The notes under the pieces were generated by a model that saw nothing but the letters and a program-made list of their open reading frames with translations, was not told the origin of the DNA and searched no databases. 14,130 bases of DNA, taken from assembly GCA_014523695.1 (NCBI GenBank), contig JAATVS010000083.1, forward strand, positions 1 to 14,130. Reading direction: 5' to 3'. This stretch comes from Nitrososphaerales archaeon TH5895 (lineage in GTDB: Archaea; Thermoproteota; Nitrososphaeria; Nitrososphaerales; Nitrososphaeraceae). Below are positions 6,232 to 13,303 of the stretch, in pieces. Every line of letters starts with the position of its first letter. Positions within the stretch are counted from its first letter, which is position 1. Position numbers and translations under genes: made by a program.

Positions 6232-6612
6232 ATGGTTGATGATGGCTCATTTAGAAGATTAAGATTTGGTACTGCCTTTCCTTATGGTATTACTAATCTC
6301 CGTTATCTTTGGTTTAAATGGAAGGGAGGAATGCAGCATATCCGAATATACAATGGCATCATCCTCAGTTTCTTACAACTTGAGAACCTCCGAATAAACA
6401 AACATACAATCACAGAGATGCCCATAGGCTCTCCCGCACTTGCTGGCTCAGTACTCATTCTAGATCCTGCTTCGTTTATTGGTTATGATAATATAGCATT
6501 TGATGAGGGAGGCTTTGAATCCAGTGCCTTTGAAGGACAGTTACTTGGTTTTCCAGGATATGATCAGCAGGACTTTAGAATAAAAAACTTCTCGATTAGG
6601 CAGATCGCCTAA
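6232..6612 (+). CDS. Hypothetical 126-residue protein, possibly foreign
   Basis: The plus-strand frame is open and protein-like from the ATG at 6232: FRRLRFGTAFPYGITNLRYL, later TEMPIGSPALAGSVLILDP, and a Phe/Gly/Glu-rich end (GGFESSAFEGQLLGFPGYDQ). No family is recognised; the alternation of aromatic, Gly and hydrophobic residues suggests a beta-rich fold. The frame also continues upstream through the antisense of copy C to 6094, which is not expected to be coding, so I set the start at the first ATG after the copy C boundary. There is no strong ribosome site, and it converges on the 6613-6894 gene with no space between stops. It may be inserted or truncated DNA that separated copy C from the intact operon. 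Confidence 0.35.
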   Translation: MVDDGSFRRLRFGTAFPYGITNLRYLWFKWKGGMQHIRIYNGIILSFLQLENLRINKHTITEMPIGSPALAGSVLILDPASFIGYDNIAFDEGGFESSAFEGQLLGFPGYDQQDFRIKNFSIRQIA

Positions 6613-6894
6613 TCATTCTTTTCGGTCGTAGTTATCGATATCTAATTCTTCCTGCAATTTCTTCAATGTATATTCAGTCCTATGGATGCATTGATGACAT
6701 TGACATTCGCATCTCCAGTGATCTTCGCATTCTGAACCTTCTGTTATGACCTCACATCCATTGTATCTGTGCATACTTACCAAATGCAAACATTGTCTGC
6801 AATATTTGGTACATTGCAGTACTGGTTTTGGATTATTAGCATGCGCTTTTCGTTTCTTGGTTTGAGTTTCTTTTTGGATTAATTTCTGTGCCAT
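6613..6894 (-). CDS. Cysteine/histidine-rich putative zinc-binding protein
   Basis: The 93-residue protein has a basic N-terminus (KETQTKKRKAHANN) and then a dense Cys/His core over residues 27-72: CTKYCRQCLHLVSMHRYNGC, a cysteine in ECEDHW, and CECQCHQCIH. Nine or ten cysteines plus several histidines suggest two or more bound zinc ions. It matches no family that I recognise. A coiled acidic tail follows (TLKKLQEELDIDNYD). The ATG has GGAGGTGA (6914-6907) 12 nt upstream, in the 22-bp gap after the preceding zinc-ribbon gene, so it is the last gene of the operon. A shorter relative is encoded at 5832-5957. Partnering or regulating the membrane glycosyltransferase is a guess from context. Confidence 0.65.
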   Translation of the reverse strand: MAQKLIQKETQTKKRKAHANNPKPVLQCTKYCRQCLHLVSMHRYNGCEVITEGSECEDHWRCECQCHQCIHRTEYTLKKLQEELDIDNYDRKE

Positions 6895-6906
6895 TCTCTC
6901 TTTTAT

Positions 6907-6914
6907 TCACCTCC
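6907..6914 (-). promoter_or_regulatory. Shine-Dalgarno site for the 6613-6894 gene
   Basis: GGAGGTGA on the minus strand lies 12 nt upstream of the ATG at 6894. The same motif and the same spacing precede the 5832-5957 mini gene. Confidence 0.65.
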
Positions 6915-6916
6915 TT

Positions 6917-7135
6917 CTAGTACCTCGAAGGCGGATCCACTGCCAACAATCTCCTTCGCCCAGAAGAGGAATGCGGTTTTGTCCTGAGACGATTTCCACA
7001 GTCTGAACAGCGCGTGTCGGTAGTGTACACGAATTTATGGCATTCATTGCAGTGTTTGAAACCATTCTCGTAGAACCCTTTACCTAGTGTATATTTAGCC
7101 ATTTTTGGTCGTTTCATGATTAGCGAGTCAGCCAT
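6917..7135 (-). CDS. Small zinc-ribbon protein
   Basis: From the ATG at 7135 the product is 72 residues long, with a zinc ribbon formed by CNEC and CSDC twelve residues apart (HCNECHKFVYTTDTRCSDCG), preceded by KMAKYTLGKGFYENG and followed by an Arg/Ser-rich tail. I chose 7135 because GAGGAG lies 6 nt upstream; this start overlaps the end of the glycosyltransferase gene by 16 bp, which implies translational coupling. A start at MAKYT (7102) is possible but has no ribosome site, and a longer reading from 7225 lies inside the glycosyltransferase gene. Such minimal ribbons often bind RNA or DNA, or a protein partner. Its role beside polysaccharide enzymes is unknown. Confidence 0.65.
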   Translation of the reverse strand: MADSLIMKRPKMAKYTLGKGFYENGFKHCNECHKFVYTTDTRCSDCGNRLRTKPHSSSGRRRLLAVDPPSRY

Positions 7136-8523
7136 GATGTTCTCCTCATCGTGAGTAATGCGTAATAGAGAAGCCAGTGCAACACATTCACAGATAGCAG
7201 CGTAATTCCTATGCGCCACATCCAACGCTGCTTCGTACCAGGATTGTAGAGTTTGTAATCAATTCCAAATAGAAGGGAGAGTGCTATTAGACCGGAAATA
7301 TAGAGAATGGCACTATCCCATCCGCCTCCGCTAAGCGGTATGATTACCAAATTACGAAGGGCTATCAATGGTGCTACGAATGAGATCCCCATCTGCAGAT
7401 AGTAATAAACAGCAGAGATTGGATTTCTGTTCTTGTAGTAGAATGGTGCAGTATAACAAAAGACACGGACCCAACTTTTCTTCCACCTTATCTGCTGGTT
7501 GATGAGTTTTCGAAATGTTGTAGGTATCTCTGATATAGAGATGGCAGATTCACAATAGGTTGTCTTCCAACCTTGCTTGAGCACCATTGCCGTGAGTTGT
7601 CGGTCATCTCCTGGCTTGAACTCTACTCCCAGAAAGTGATCATTAGCCCACTCCTCTAGTATCGGCAACACAGATTCCATCCTGTAGGCTGATAATGTTC
7701 CTGAACAACATGTGACAGTACCAAGCGCTGCTTCCATTCCCTTGCCTATCACAAATGCTCCGTGGTACCAGGTATCCTCTGCTTTCGTCAATTTGTTAAC
7801 ATCAGGGTTAAGAGGTCTGCAATATCCGACAACTGCTCCTAGCCTGTCATTATTGACAATGCAGACGACAAGACGAGCGATTGCATCGCGTTCTACGATT
7901 GTATCTGAATCAAGGAGGATGAGCACTTCCCCTCTGGCTTTCTGCCTGATCCCCTCCCTGATTGCTTTGCGCTTACCAACGTTCTTTATGAGGTGAACTG
8001 ACTTTATCCTCTCTGATGTACTCATGATGGTATCGATTGCCTTCTCCGTCTTGCCGTTGTCATTACTTCCGTCATTTACGACTATGACCTCCAGATTCTT
8101 GTATGATGAATAAATGCATGAGTTAATGGAATCGCTGATTATGTAAGGATCATTCTTGACGGCAATGACAACGCTGACAAGGGGTTCTCTTATCATGATC
8201 TTGTTTTTCGATGGGTCCCTGTACCTGACGTACGAGAAGAAGAAGGAAGTAAAGATCATGAACCCAACAATCGAGCCGTATATTCCAAGGAGTGGGTCTA
8301 TGAGAAATATTTCCTGGATTAGTCTATAGGACAACAAAAGGCAGACTCCTGGGACTATGATCCAGAAAGCAGTGTTCCATCTCATTCTTTTCTTATCATT
8401 GCGTACAGTCATGTTCTTCCTTAACCTGTCAAGTTCTCGCGCAATGAGCGAATAACGCCTTGAACTATGGACTGGTTCGGCTATCGTATCCATCGGTGAG
8501 TTGTAGACTTCAGAGAACTCCAT
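7120..8523 (-). CDS. Processive membrane glycosyltransferase, family 2 (NodC/hyaluronan synthase-like)
   Basis: This 467-residue enzyme likely polymerises a beta-linked sugar from a UDP-activated donor and extrudes it through the membrane. Two N-terminal membrane segments (about 50-72 and 80-99) precede the catalytic domain. That domain has VSVVIAVKND (116-125), NDGS (150-153), the metal-binding DSD (205-207), CSGT (273-276), GDDR with the catalytic Asp (305-308) and QQIRW (343-347), the Q/RxxRW acceptor motif of processive synthases. Three further membrane segments follow (about 371-397, 403-421, 437-457). These fit chitin, hyaluronan and poly-GlcNAc synthases; the neighbouring deacetylase favours an N-acetylglucosamine polymer. 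The ATG overlaps the preceding stop (TAATG). Three partial copies of its last third lie at 2436-2866 and 5988-6222. Confidence 0.88.
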   Translation of the reverse strand: MEFSEVYNSPMDTIAEPVHSSRRYSLIARELDRLRKNMTVRNDKKRMRWNTAFWIIVPGVCLLLSYRLIQEIFLIDPLLGIYGSIVGFMIFTSFFFSYVRYRDPSKNKIMIREPLVSVVIAVKNDPYIISDSINSCIYSSYKNLEVIVVNDGSNDNGKTEKAIDTIMSTSERIKSVHLIKNVGKRKAIREGIRQKARGEVLILLDSDTIVERDAIARLVVCIVNNDRLGAVVGYCRPLNPDVNKLTKAEDTWYHGAFVIGKGMEAALGTVTCCSGTLSAYRMESVLPILEEWANDHFLGVEFKPGDDRQLTAMVLKQGWKTTYCESAISISEIPTTFRKLINQQIRWKKSWVRVFCYTAPFYYKNRNPISAVYYYLQMGISFVAPLIALRNLVIIPLSGGGWDSAILYISGLIALSLLFGIDYKLYNPGTKQRWMWRIGITLLSVNVLHWLLYYALLTMRRTSWLTR

Positions 8524-9239
8524 TATGGAAGTCCCTCAATTGTTAACCCTCTGTATTGGGCCTCACCTAATCCGTCATTTCTTATGAAAGTAAAGCCTGG
8601 CGATAGAATAATCTTATTGTGAGGATAGTCGTCGCAGATTCCCTCCTCGGCATTAACAACATTCCAGTCGCCTGTGTCTTTGTACTCTAGAACCTTCTCA
8701 TGGTCTACATAGAGTTGCAAGAGTACTGCCGTTCCATTATCGACTGTCCTAACAATAAACGAAATGTCAAACCATCTGTCCTCTGGAACGCCATCTTCAA
8801 AGATGAACTTCTGCTCTTCAGTAGGAGGATAGAGAGCAGGCGTACCTTCATTGTGGAATAATTCTTTCTCGAATGATACTCGACCGTCATAAGTTAACCT
8901 CCCATAGTATGTATTGGCAAGACAGGTATCGTCTGTGTAGTGCTGTGATCTTGCCCCAACGGTAAAGCCCTGATAGGATAACTCACGATCTTCGTCTATC
9001 CTTTTGGCAGAGAAGGTTACGTTAACATTCTCAAACTTTGGATCGGATACTCTATAACGGGGAGCATCTCCTGTGAGAACAAGATATCCATCGCCTGTTA
9101 TTTCTGCCTCTCCAATCCCCGTAAATTCTACTGCATCGTCATCTGGGTCTCTATCTCCGAAGTTAAGTGTTCGTTCATCTCCGTTGTCCCAATTGTTTGT
9201 CCAGACAAGAAGTGGGATGAATAAAAACAGAGGTATCAT
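8523..9239 (-). CDS. Secreted beta-rich protein, possibly concanavalin A-like (polysaccharide binding or cleavage)
   Basis: The 238-residue product starts with a short uncleaved-looking or cleavable hydrophobic segment (MIPLFLFIPLLVW) and is otherwise acidic and beta-rich, with alternating strands such as NVNVTFSAKRI, YQGFTVGARSQHY, YYGRLTYDGRVSFEKELF, WFDISFIVRT and VLLQLYVDHEKVLEY. This order of strands and the YDG/WFDI/YVD pattern resemble jelly-roll (concanavalin A-like, LamG or polysaccharide lyase) domains, but I cannot assign a family or catalytic residues. Two cysteines (in TCLANT and ICDDY) could form a disulfide outside the cell. It overlaps the deacetylase gene by 4 bp (ATGA) and the glycosyltransferase gene by 1 bp (TAATG), so it is an integral operon member, probably binding or trimming the polymer. 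Confidence 0.7.
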   Translation of the reverse strand: MIPLFLFIPLLVWTNNWDNGDERTLNFGDRDPDDDAVEFTGIGEAEITGDGYLVLTGDAPRYRVSDPKFENVNVTFSAKRIDEDRELSYQGFTVGARSQHYTDDTCLANTYYGRLTYDGRVSFEKELFHNEGTPALYPPTEEQKFIFEDGVPEDRWFDISFIVRTVDNGTAVLLQLYVDHEKVLEYKDTGDWNVVNAEEGICDDYPHNKIILSPGFTFIRNDGLGEAQYRGLTIEGLP

Positions 9240-10234
9240 TGTCGTATGTGGAACCTCTGCGTCGAATTGTCAAACTGTAGGTCAGCCATAGATAACATCC
9301 TAATTCCATTATCATGCATATACTGGACTTCTGCGAGGAAGGTTTCAGGCGTCGTTGTCGAATTCCACGAGCGACGTTCTGTCTCGTTTAGATTTGCAAT
9401 ATTATGGTACGTAATAATTGGCAATGACCTGATAGTACCGTCATCATCATTGAAAGTAATTGTACGATGCAGAAGACTCTTAAAGTCTTCCAGTATTAAG
9501 GCAGTGTTATGACGATGTGCATTATCTAATCCATTATGACTTGTGCCAAACATCTGATACTTGTGTGCATATTTGAGTGTCCCGTTTGGATTTGTTATCG
9601 AACAATCAGGTGCTTCCTTGTACTCTTGAGCATACCATCCGTCACATCCCAAGTATGTTGTCTCAGAGAATCCTGCTCTAGCGAACGTGTAGTCCTTGGC
9701 GACAAAATCTACTAGAGACTTGACATTGCCTCCTCTTCCGTAGGGATTGGCAAATATCGTTATGTTCAGACCAGGTACATTTGCCTCAATGCAATCCTTC
9801 GAGAAATGTATCTCATTCTCTGCCTCGCTAAGTGGGATCTTCGTAAGATCGGCATGAATCAGACCATGAGACTGTATATCAAATCCAGAGTTGTAGAGAT
9901 CACGTACCTGGTCCCAGGTCATCGTAAATCCAGCCATGCAACTTACAAAGAATGTTCCATTTGCTCCATATCTCTCCATTATCGGCTTGGCGTGCTCATA
10001 TTGACCGCGATAGTTATCGTCAAATGTGAGAATAACTGCTGGTTGCTGATGCTTTTGTCCTGCTAGTCCTTGCTGTTGCTGTTGCGTTAAGTCAGGAGTC
10101 AGTTCCTCTCCTGTACTTGTATCTGTAGTCATCTCTTCTCGTTGAGCATAAACTGTATGATACGGAGGAAACAGAAAGAGTAACAAGAAAAAAAGGGGGT
10201 ACCAGTTTCGATTTCGATTTCGATTTAACACCAA
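9236..10234 (-). CDS. Secreted polysaccharide deacetylase (NodB homology domain)
   Basis: This 332-residue enzyme probably removes N-acetyl groups from an extracellular GlcNAc-type polymer, as NodB, chitin deacetylases and PgaB do. A signal segment (WYPLFFLLLFLFPPYHTVYA, 11-30) is followed by a Thr/Glu/Gln-rich linker with five Gln in a row. NodB motifs are visible: TFDD (70-73; catalytic base and metal ligand Asp), SHGLIH (122-127; the two metal-binding His), and NPYGRGG (163-169). ITYHNI (274-279) resembles the later His motif of the family. Four cysteines are present. It starts 2 bp after the stop of the preceding gene and overlaps the next by 4 bp. An odd N-terminus, NRNRNRN, comes from a hexamer repeat. 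Substrate is inferred from the NodC-like neighbour. Confidence 0.85.
   Translation of the reverse strand: MVLNRNRNRNWYPLFFLLLFLFPPYHTVYAQREEMTTDTSTGEELTPDLTQQQQQGLAGQKHQQPAVILTFDDNYRGQYEHAKPIMERYGANGTFFVSCMAGFTMTWDQVRDLYNSGFDIQSHGLIHADLTKIPLSEAENEIHFSKDCIEANVPGLNITIFANPYGRGGNVKSLVDFVAKDYTFARAGFSETTYLGCDGWYAQEYKEAPDCSITNPNGTLKYAHKYQMFGTSHNGLDNAHRHNTALILEDFKSLLHRTITFNDDDGTIRSLPIITYHNIANLNETERRSWNSTTTPETFLAEVQYMHDNGIRMLSMADLQFDNSTQRFHIRQ
10206..10226. repeat. Hexanucleotide tandem repeat (TTTCGA)
   Basis: TTTCGA repeats three times with a partial fourth unit, encoding Asn-Arg-Asn-Arg-Asn-Arg-Asn just before the hydrophobic signal segment of the deacetylase. Because the unit is six bases, gain or loss would change the number of basic residues but not the frame. 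Confidence 0.6.
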
Positions 10235-10236
10235 CC

Positions 10237-10812
10237 CTATCGTCTACTTGGTTGTCCTATTCCTGCTTCGGCTGCTGCTGCTGCTGCATCATCAGGTAAC
10301 ATTATCTGAAGTAACGTGGCTCTGCTTACGTTGCTCTGAAATGCATTATCGCATGCGGGCGTGCGGCTTACGATGTCCATTGCACAGGCTTCTATCTGCT
10401 GGTTAAGTTGATTTGTCGAGTTCGGTATTGTAATGAAGAGCACGCCTATTTCGTCAGTTGTAATATTGTTTGATGCTTCAAGCCTCTCTGCATTTGCTAT
10501 CTCGCCGCCAGTTATGTTAGCATCACGCAGATTAACCCATGTAACTATATCTGGTGTGTTTGGCTTTATACCAAAGAGCATCACCGCTGTTCTTACAAAG
10601 TTCGATGCGTTCAACGCTTCTGTTGCATTTGGTGTTAGTGTCGTTGATGCTGCTGCAGATGTCGTCGTCTCTGGAGTAGTGAACGGAAGTCCACTACTAG
10701 ATGCTTCTTCCTCTTCGCTTGTGGAAGCAATGAGGAAGTTTGTACCAGTCGCTGCTAATGAAAGAAATAGCAGTGGAACTAGTGCTAGTGTTAGTACTTG
10801 ATTTTTCTCCAT
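10237..10812 (-). CDS. Secreted protein of unknown family, first gene of the polysaccharide operon
   Basis: The product is 191 residues from the ATG at 10812 (a TTG at 10824 is also in frame). A signal segment (VLTLALVPLLFLSLAATG) is followed by an acidic and Thr/Ala-rich linker, then a domain of about 110 residues: VRTAVMLFGIKPNTPDIVTW, an Ala/Asn-rich helix, EIGVLFITIPNSTN, QIEACAM with a second Cys in TPACDN, and SRATLLQIML. It ends with an Ala-rich stretch made by GCT repeats. The frameshifted gene at 1572-2058 encodes the same domain, so this is a duplicated secreted family; the paired cysteines probably form a disulfide. It lies 2 bp upstream of the deacetylase gene, so a role in assembling or anchoring the polymer is plausible but unproven. 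Confidence 0.7.
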   Translation of the reverse strand: MEKNQVLTLALVPLLFLSLAATGTNFLIASTSEEEEASSSGLPFTTPETTTSAAASTTLTPNATEALNASNFVRTAVMLFGIKPNTPDIVTWVNLRDANITGGEIANAERLEASNNITTDEIGVLFITIPNSTNQLNQQIEACAMDIVSRTPACDNAFQSNVSRATLLQIMLPDDAAAAAAEAGIGQPSRR

Positions 10813-10823
10813 AGATTGGTACA

Positions 10824-10858
10824 AAGTAACTCGGATACTTGAGATTCCCTAGTTACTT
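10824..10858. promoter_or_regulatory. Candidate operator: 8-bp inverted repeat upstream of the polysaccharide operon
   Basis: AAGTAACT (10824-10831) and AGTTACTT (10851-10858) are exact reverse complements, 19 nt apart. They lie 11 nt upstream of the ATG at 10812, and a further GTAACTA occurs about 22 bp beyond. Half-sites with this spacing suit a dimeric winged-helix regulator, and two such regulators flank the operon; the link is inference. A clear TATA box is not obvious here; CCCCTAAAATC around 10903-10913 is the nearest candidate. Confidence 0.4.
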
Positions 10859-11452
10859 CTTTTACTTCCTGCTCCTTCTGTGTAACTAATTCCGGCTTCT
10901 GCTGATTTTAGGGGCTAATAGGATTTGTGCGGGGAGATTAACGACTGTAATGTAAGTCCATCTGAGCCTGCAAGAGAGAAGGAACGGATTAGGCTATTCA
11001 CAGGTGTATTCAATGATTTGTCTGCAAATGGCGAGAATGAAGTATGTAGACAGATTGAAATACACAGAATGCCAGCCCTCTTATAGTATCAGTATTGTTT
11101 AACAAGGACCACCGAACAATGATGCAGACACTTCAACCATGCGTAAGCAAAGGAATACTAAAGATACATCCAAGCATGGAAGAAGTAATCATATCATATC
11201 ACTAAAGGGAGCACAAAACAAGCCATCAGACCCTTGCGGCCCAGGAAGAAATTCTACCCTAAATCCCTGGCCGTTTTAGAAGAGGCGGAATAGTTCGACA
11301 TGTGCTCAGTTCAAATACTGTCTCTCCGTTCCTCTAAATCTTCTTCTGTAGTAGCTAGACTACCTGTTTCCATCGAATAAGTTTTAATAGGAAACGGATT
11401 ATTGAAAATAACTATTGGCTGATTTTCATTTTTTTGTTTGGAGGTCTAATGT
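10859..11452. other. Gene-poor stretch with doubtful short frames
   Basis: On the plus strand a frame with a TTG start (10925) runs to TAG 11084-11086 and would encode 53 residues including EPAREKERIRLFTGVFNDL. A second frame from an ATG near 11140 gives about 47 basic residues (MRKQRNTKDTSKHGRSNH onwards). Both look mildly protein-like but neither has a ribosome site or a recognisable family; they may be relics. A TATA-like TTTTAATA at 11382-11389 probably serves the small gene at 11453. Confidence 0.3.
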
Positions 11453-11599
11453 TTGTCTATTAAATTTAATACCACGGATGTCGGACTCGTTATTGTTCTT
11501 GCACTGATAGTTCTAACGCCAAAACCAACAAGTGTAAAGACCACTGTTCTTGCTTATAATTCGAAATCCCAGAGCTCAGAAGCAAGATTTTATGCTTAA
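11453..11599 (+). CDS. Small secreted or membrane peptide (48 residues, TTG start)
   Basis: The frame starts at TTG 11453, with a near-perfect GGAGGT (11440-11445) 7 nt upstream, and ends at TAA 11597-11599. It encodes MSIKFNTTDVGLVIVLALIV, then LTPKPTSVKTTVLAYNSKSQ and a short polar end. This is a classical signal peptide or a single membrane anchor, with a possible cleavage site near VLAYN. The TATA-like element at 11382-11389 would give a leader of about 40 nt. The mature part would be only 12-15 residues, so it could be a small exported peptide, a membrane microprotein, or the surviving 5' end of a larger secreted-protein gene. It converges with the winged-helix gene at 11620. Confidence 0.5.
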   Translation: MSIKFNTTDVGLVIVLALIVLTPKPTSVKTTVLAYNSKSQSSEARFYA

Positions 11600-11619
11600 T
11601 GGCAAGTAACGTCATACTG

Positions 11620-12084
11620 CTACAGTCTACTCGCAACAAGATTCAACTCTCCTAACGATTTGTCACCTACATTGAGAGATACATTTTCTTGTAAATAGAT
11701 GTCTTTAATTTCTACGTCATTTAGTAAGATATCAATTAACTTTAGATAATCAACTTCCGCCAAGTTTGAATTACCAGACGATCTTATCCGGTCAATTGCT
11801 TCAAGCTTCCAATAGCTACTAACTGTTCTCTCCGCCATTTTTTGCAGTCTAATGATTATGTTCCCAAAAGAGGATAAACTATATCTTCCTTTATCTCTTC
11901 TTATTAATCCTGCATCTGTGAGCCGCCTTATTCTATCGTAGTACTGTCTCGTTGTCAATCCAAGATTTGTGATGAGGATCTGGGAGTTAGGATCATAACC
12001 AATCGCTATAGAATTTAAAAGGCTCTGCGTTTTCACGTCTGCTAGTACCCTAAATACGTCGGTTACAGAAATACGCTTTGACAT
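11620..12084 (-). CDS. Winged helix-turn-helix transcriptional regulator (paralogue)
   Basis: From the ATG at 12084 the protein has 154 residues and aligns along its length with the regulator at 4840-5313: VFRVLADVKTQSLLNSI at the start, ITNLGLTTRQYYDRIRRL as the recognition region, AGLIRRDKGRYSLSSFGNII as the wing, and SYWKLEAIDRIR with NLAEVDYLKLIDILLNDVEI in the C-terminal half. The last 20 residues diverge. I place the start at MSKRISV because it matches MSKNVSI in the paralogue; a TTG start at 12132 would add 16 unconserved residues. A third, decayed member lies nearby at 12746-13042. With the 4840 gene it brackets the polysaccharide operon, so regulation of that operon is an attractive but unproven idea. 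Confidence 0.78.
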   Translation of the reverse strand: MSKRISVTDVFRVLADVKTQSLLNSIAIGYDPNSQILITNLGLTTRQYYDRIRRLTDAGLIRRDKGRYSLSSFGNIIIRLQKMAERTVSSYWKLEAIDRIRSSGNSNLAEVDYLKLIDILLNDVEIKDIYLQENVSLNVGDKSLGELNLVASRL

Positions 12085-12161
12085 GATTTGCATTTCAGCT
12101 AGGTCAATAAATGTATTGTGCGGCAATAACAATCATGTTTTTTGGGTTTAAAGCGAAGCGG

Positions 12162-12170
12162 TTAATATAT
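12162..12170 (-). promoter_or_regulatory. TATA-like element upstream of the 11620-12084 regulator
   Basis: The minus strand reads GGGATATATTAACC, a good archaeal TATA box, flanked upstream by the small dyad CCCTT-CGA-AAGGG (12171-12183). It predicts a transcript start near 12140 and a leader of about 55 nt to the ATG at 12084. Confidence 0.45.
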
Positions 12171-12745
12171 CCCTTCGAAAGGGGAGCTGACACAGTCATG
12201 AGGGATTTCATTTTATGTTCTCGCAATCATCCAAGTCTTTCACATTTTTTGCTCGAAAAATAAACCATTTATACTGTATTTTTTATCATTTCCGGTGCTT
12301 TGATTCAGCCTGAGAATCAGTGTTAATACTGTGCTTCCCTCAGTGCTGGTAAACGACAATGTATCCCTCCACGCATAATATCTCGTACAGGTATGAATGA
12401 TGTGACAATATGTTAACCAACTGATCCTCCTCCAATGGATCTAGAAAATGTCAAAACTCAGCTGTTTGCGTATCTTTTTCCACCCTATGAAATTCGTCTA
12501 GTGCTAAAAAGAAAATAATCGGTGAGGCTAGTTTGGTAAATGCAACTGAATCTAAAGTTCTTTCTCATTAGTTGGATAATACTTCTTAAGGAGAGTCAAA
12601 ATATTGAAATATCTAAAGCGTGTGGAATTGAACCTAGCCTCATATTTTAGTAAGAGAGGGATCTCTCAATTGGCTCCTGTTTCATTTTACGCAGCATAAC
12701 CTGACATATAGCGCAGTGTTTTATTCATACGGGATTGCAGAAGGT
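12171..12745. other. Gene-poor stretch with very short frames
   Basis: No gene can be supported. Short plus-strand frames include an ATG near 12436 (MDLENVKTQLFAYLFPPYEI onwards, 27 residues) and one at 12539 (MQLNLKFFLISWIILLKESQ onwards, 36 residues). A TTG-started frame after AAGGAG near 12590 gives a 31-residue peptide ending SQLAPVSFYAA. All are too short to trust and may be relics. Confidence 0.3.
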
Positions 12746-13042
12746 TCACGACGCAAACACTATTGCTGGTTCTATTAGAATTTTCTTTATCCTGAGGTCA
12801 GCAATTAAAGTAACAATTAGCTTTGATATATGTTCCTTTGAATCGACCACTGCCGATGATTGAAATGATTCGATCGCCTTCAAGACCCAATAATAATTGA
12901 GAGCTTTACCTACCTTTTTCCCTTTTAACCAGTCCCGCTTTGGGTTTTTTTAGTTAAATAGTACCAAGAACATATTGGATCCGTTGAATAGGTTTTTCAT
13001 TCTGTCAAATGCAGTAAGACAGCCTTGGTATGAGAGGTAATC
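12746..13042 (-). pseudogene. Decayed third copy of the winged-helix regulator
   Basis: Pieces in different minus-strand frames follow the intact regulators in order. YLSYQGCLTAFDRMKNLF aligns with LITNLGLTTRQYYDRIRRL, with a three-residue gap. KAGLVKREKGR aligns with DAGLIRRDKGR and is followed at once by a stop. GKALNYYWVLKAIESFQSS aligns with AEKAANSYWKMEAIDTIRMS, and HISKLIVTLIADLRIKKILI with YTRIIDILLDDVEIKDIYL, ending at TGA 12748-12746. The wing (YSLSSFG and the next 15 residues) has been deleted, which shifts the frame, and an insertion of about 14 codons with a stop separates the first two pieces. No N-terminal helices can be found. It is non-functional. Confidence 0.65.
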
Positions 13043-13303
13043 TCACATATTTAATCGAGAACCTATGTCACCTGGCTAGCATGAGGGAAATTTCACTACG
13101 AAATTAGATAGGATCTCCCACTTTTAGATCAAGCAATACATTGCCAAAATGCTAAGATGCAAAAGCGTTATAAGAAAAAGAAAATGATAGATTTCAATTG
13201 TTGGATATCCAAAATATTTACATAGAGCACTACCTTGTAGTATCACTCACTGAGGCACTCTAACGTGGTTTACATACGTCGTTTGAAAGAATAGGAGACC
13301 CAA
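13043..13303. promoter_or_regulatory. Upstream region of the XPB-type helicase gene
   Basis: No gene is seen here. AAAATATTTA around 13211-13221 is a possible TATA element but lies rather far from the start codon. AGGAG at 13293-13297 sits 6 nt before the ATG at 13304 and supports that start, as does an in-frame TAG at 13292-13294. Confidence 0.35.

Noticed and set aside
7712..7996. Plus-strand open frame of 94 codons
   Set aside because: Antisense to the catalytic domain of the glycosyltransferase.
10433..10801. Plus-strand open frame of 122 codons
   Set aside because: Shadow of the secreted protein at 10237-10812. The Val/Ser/Ala-rich translation reflects antisense of Thr/Asn/Ala codons.
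12615..12645. GGTTCAATTCC on the minus strand resembling a tRNA T-loop
   Set aside because: The stem does not pair over five bases, and no D-arm, anticodon arm or acceptor stem can be built around it.
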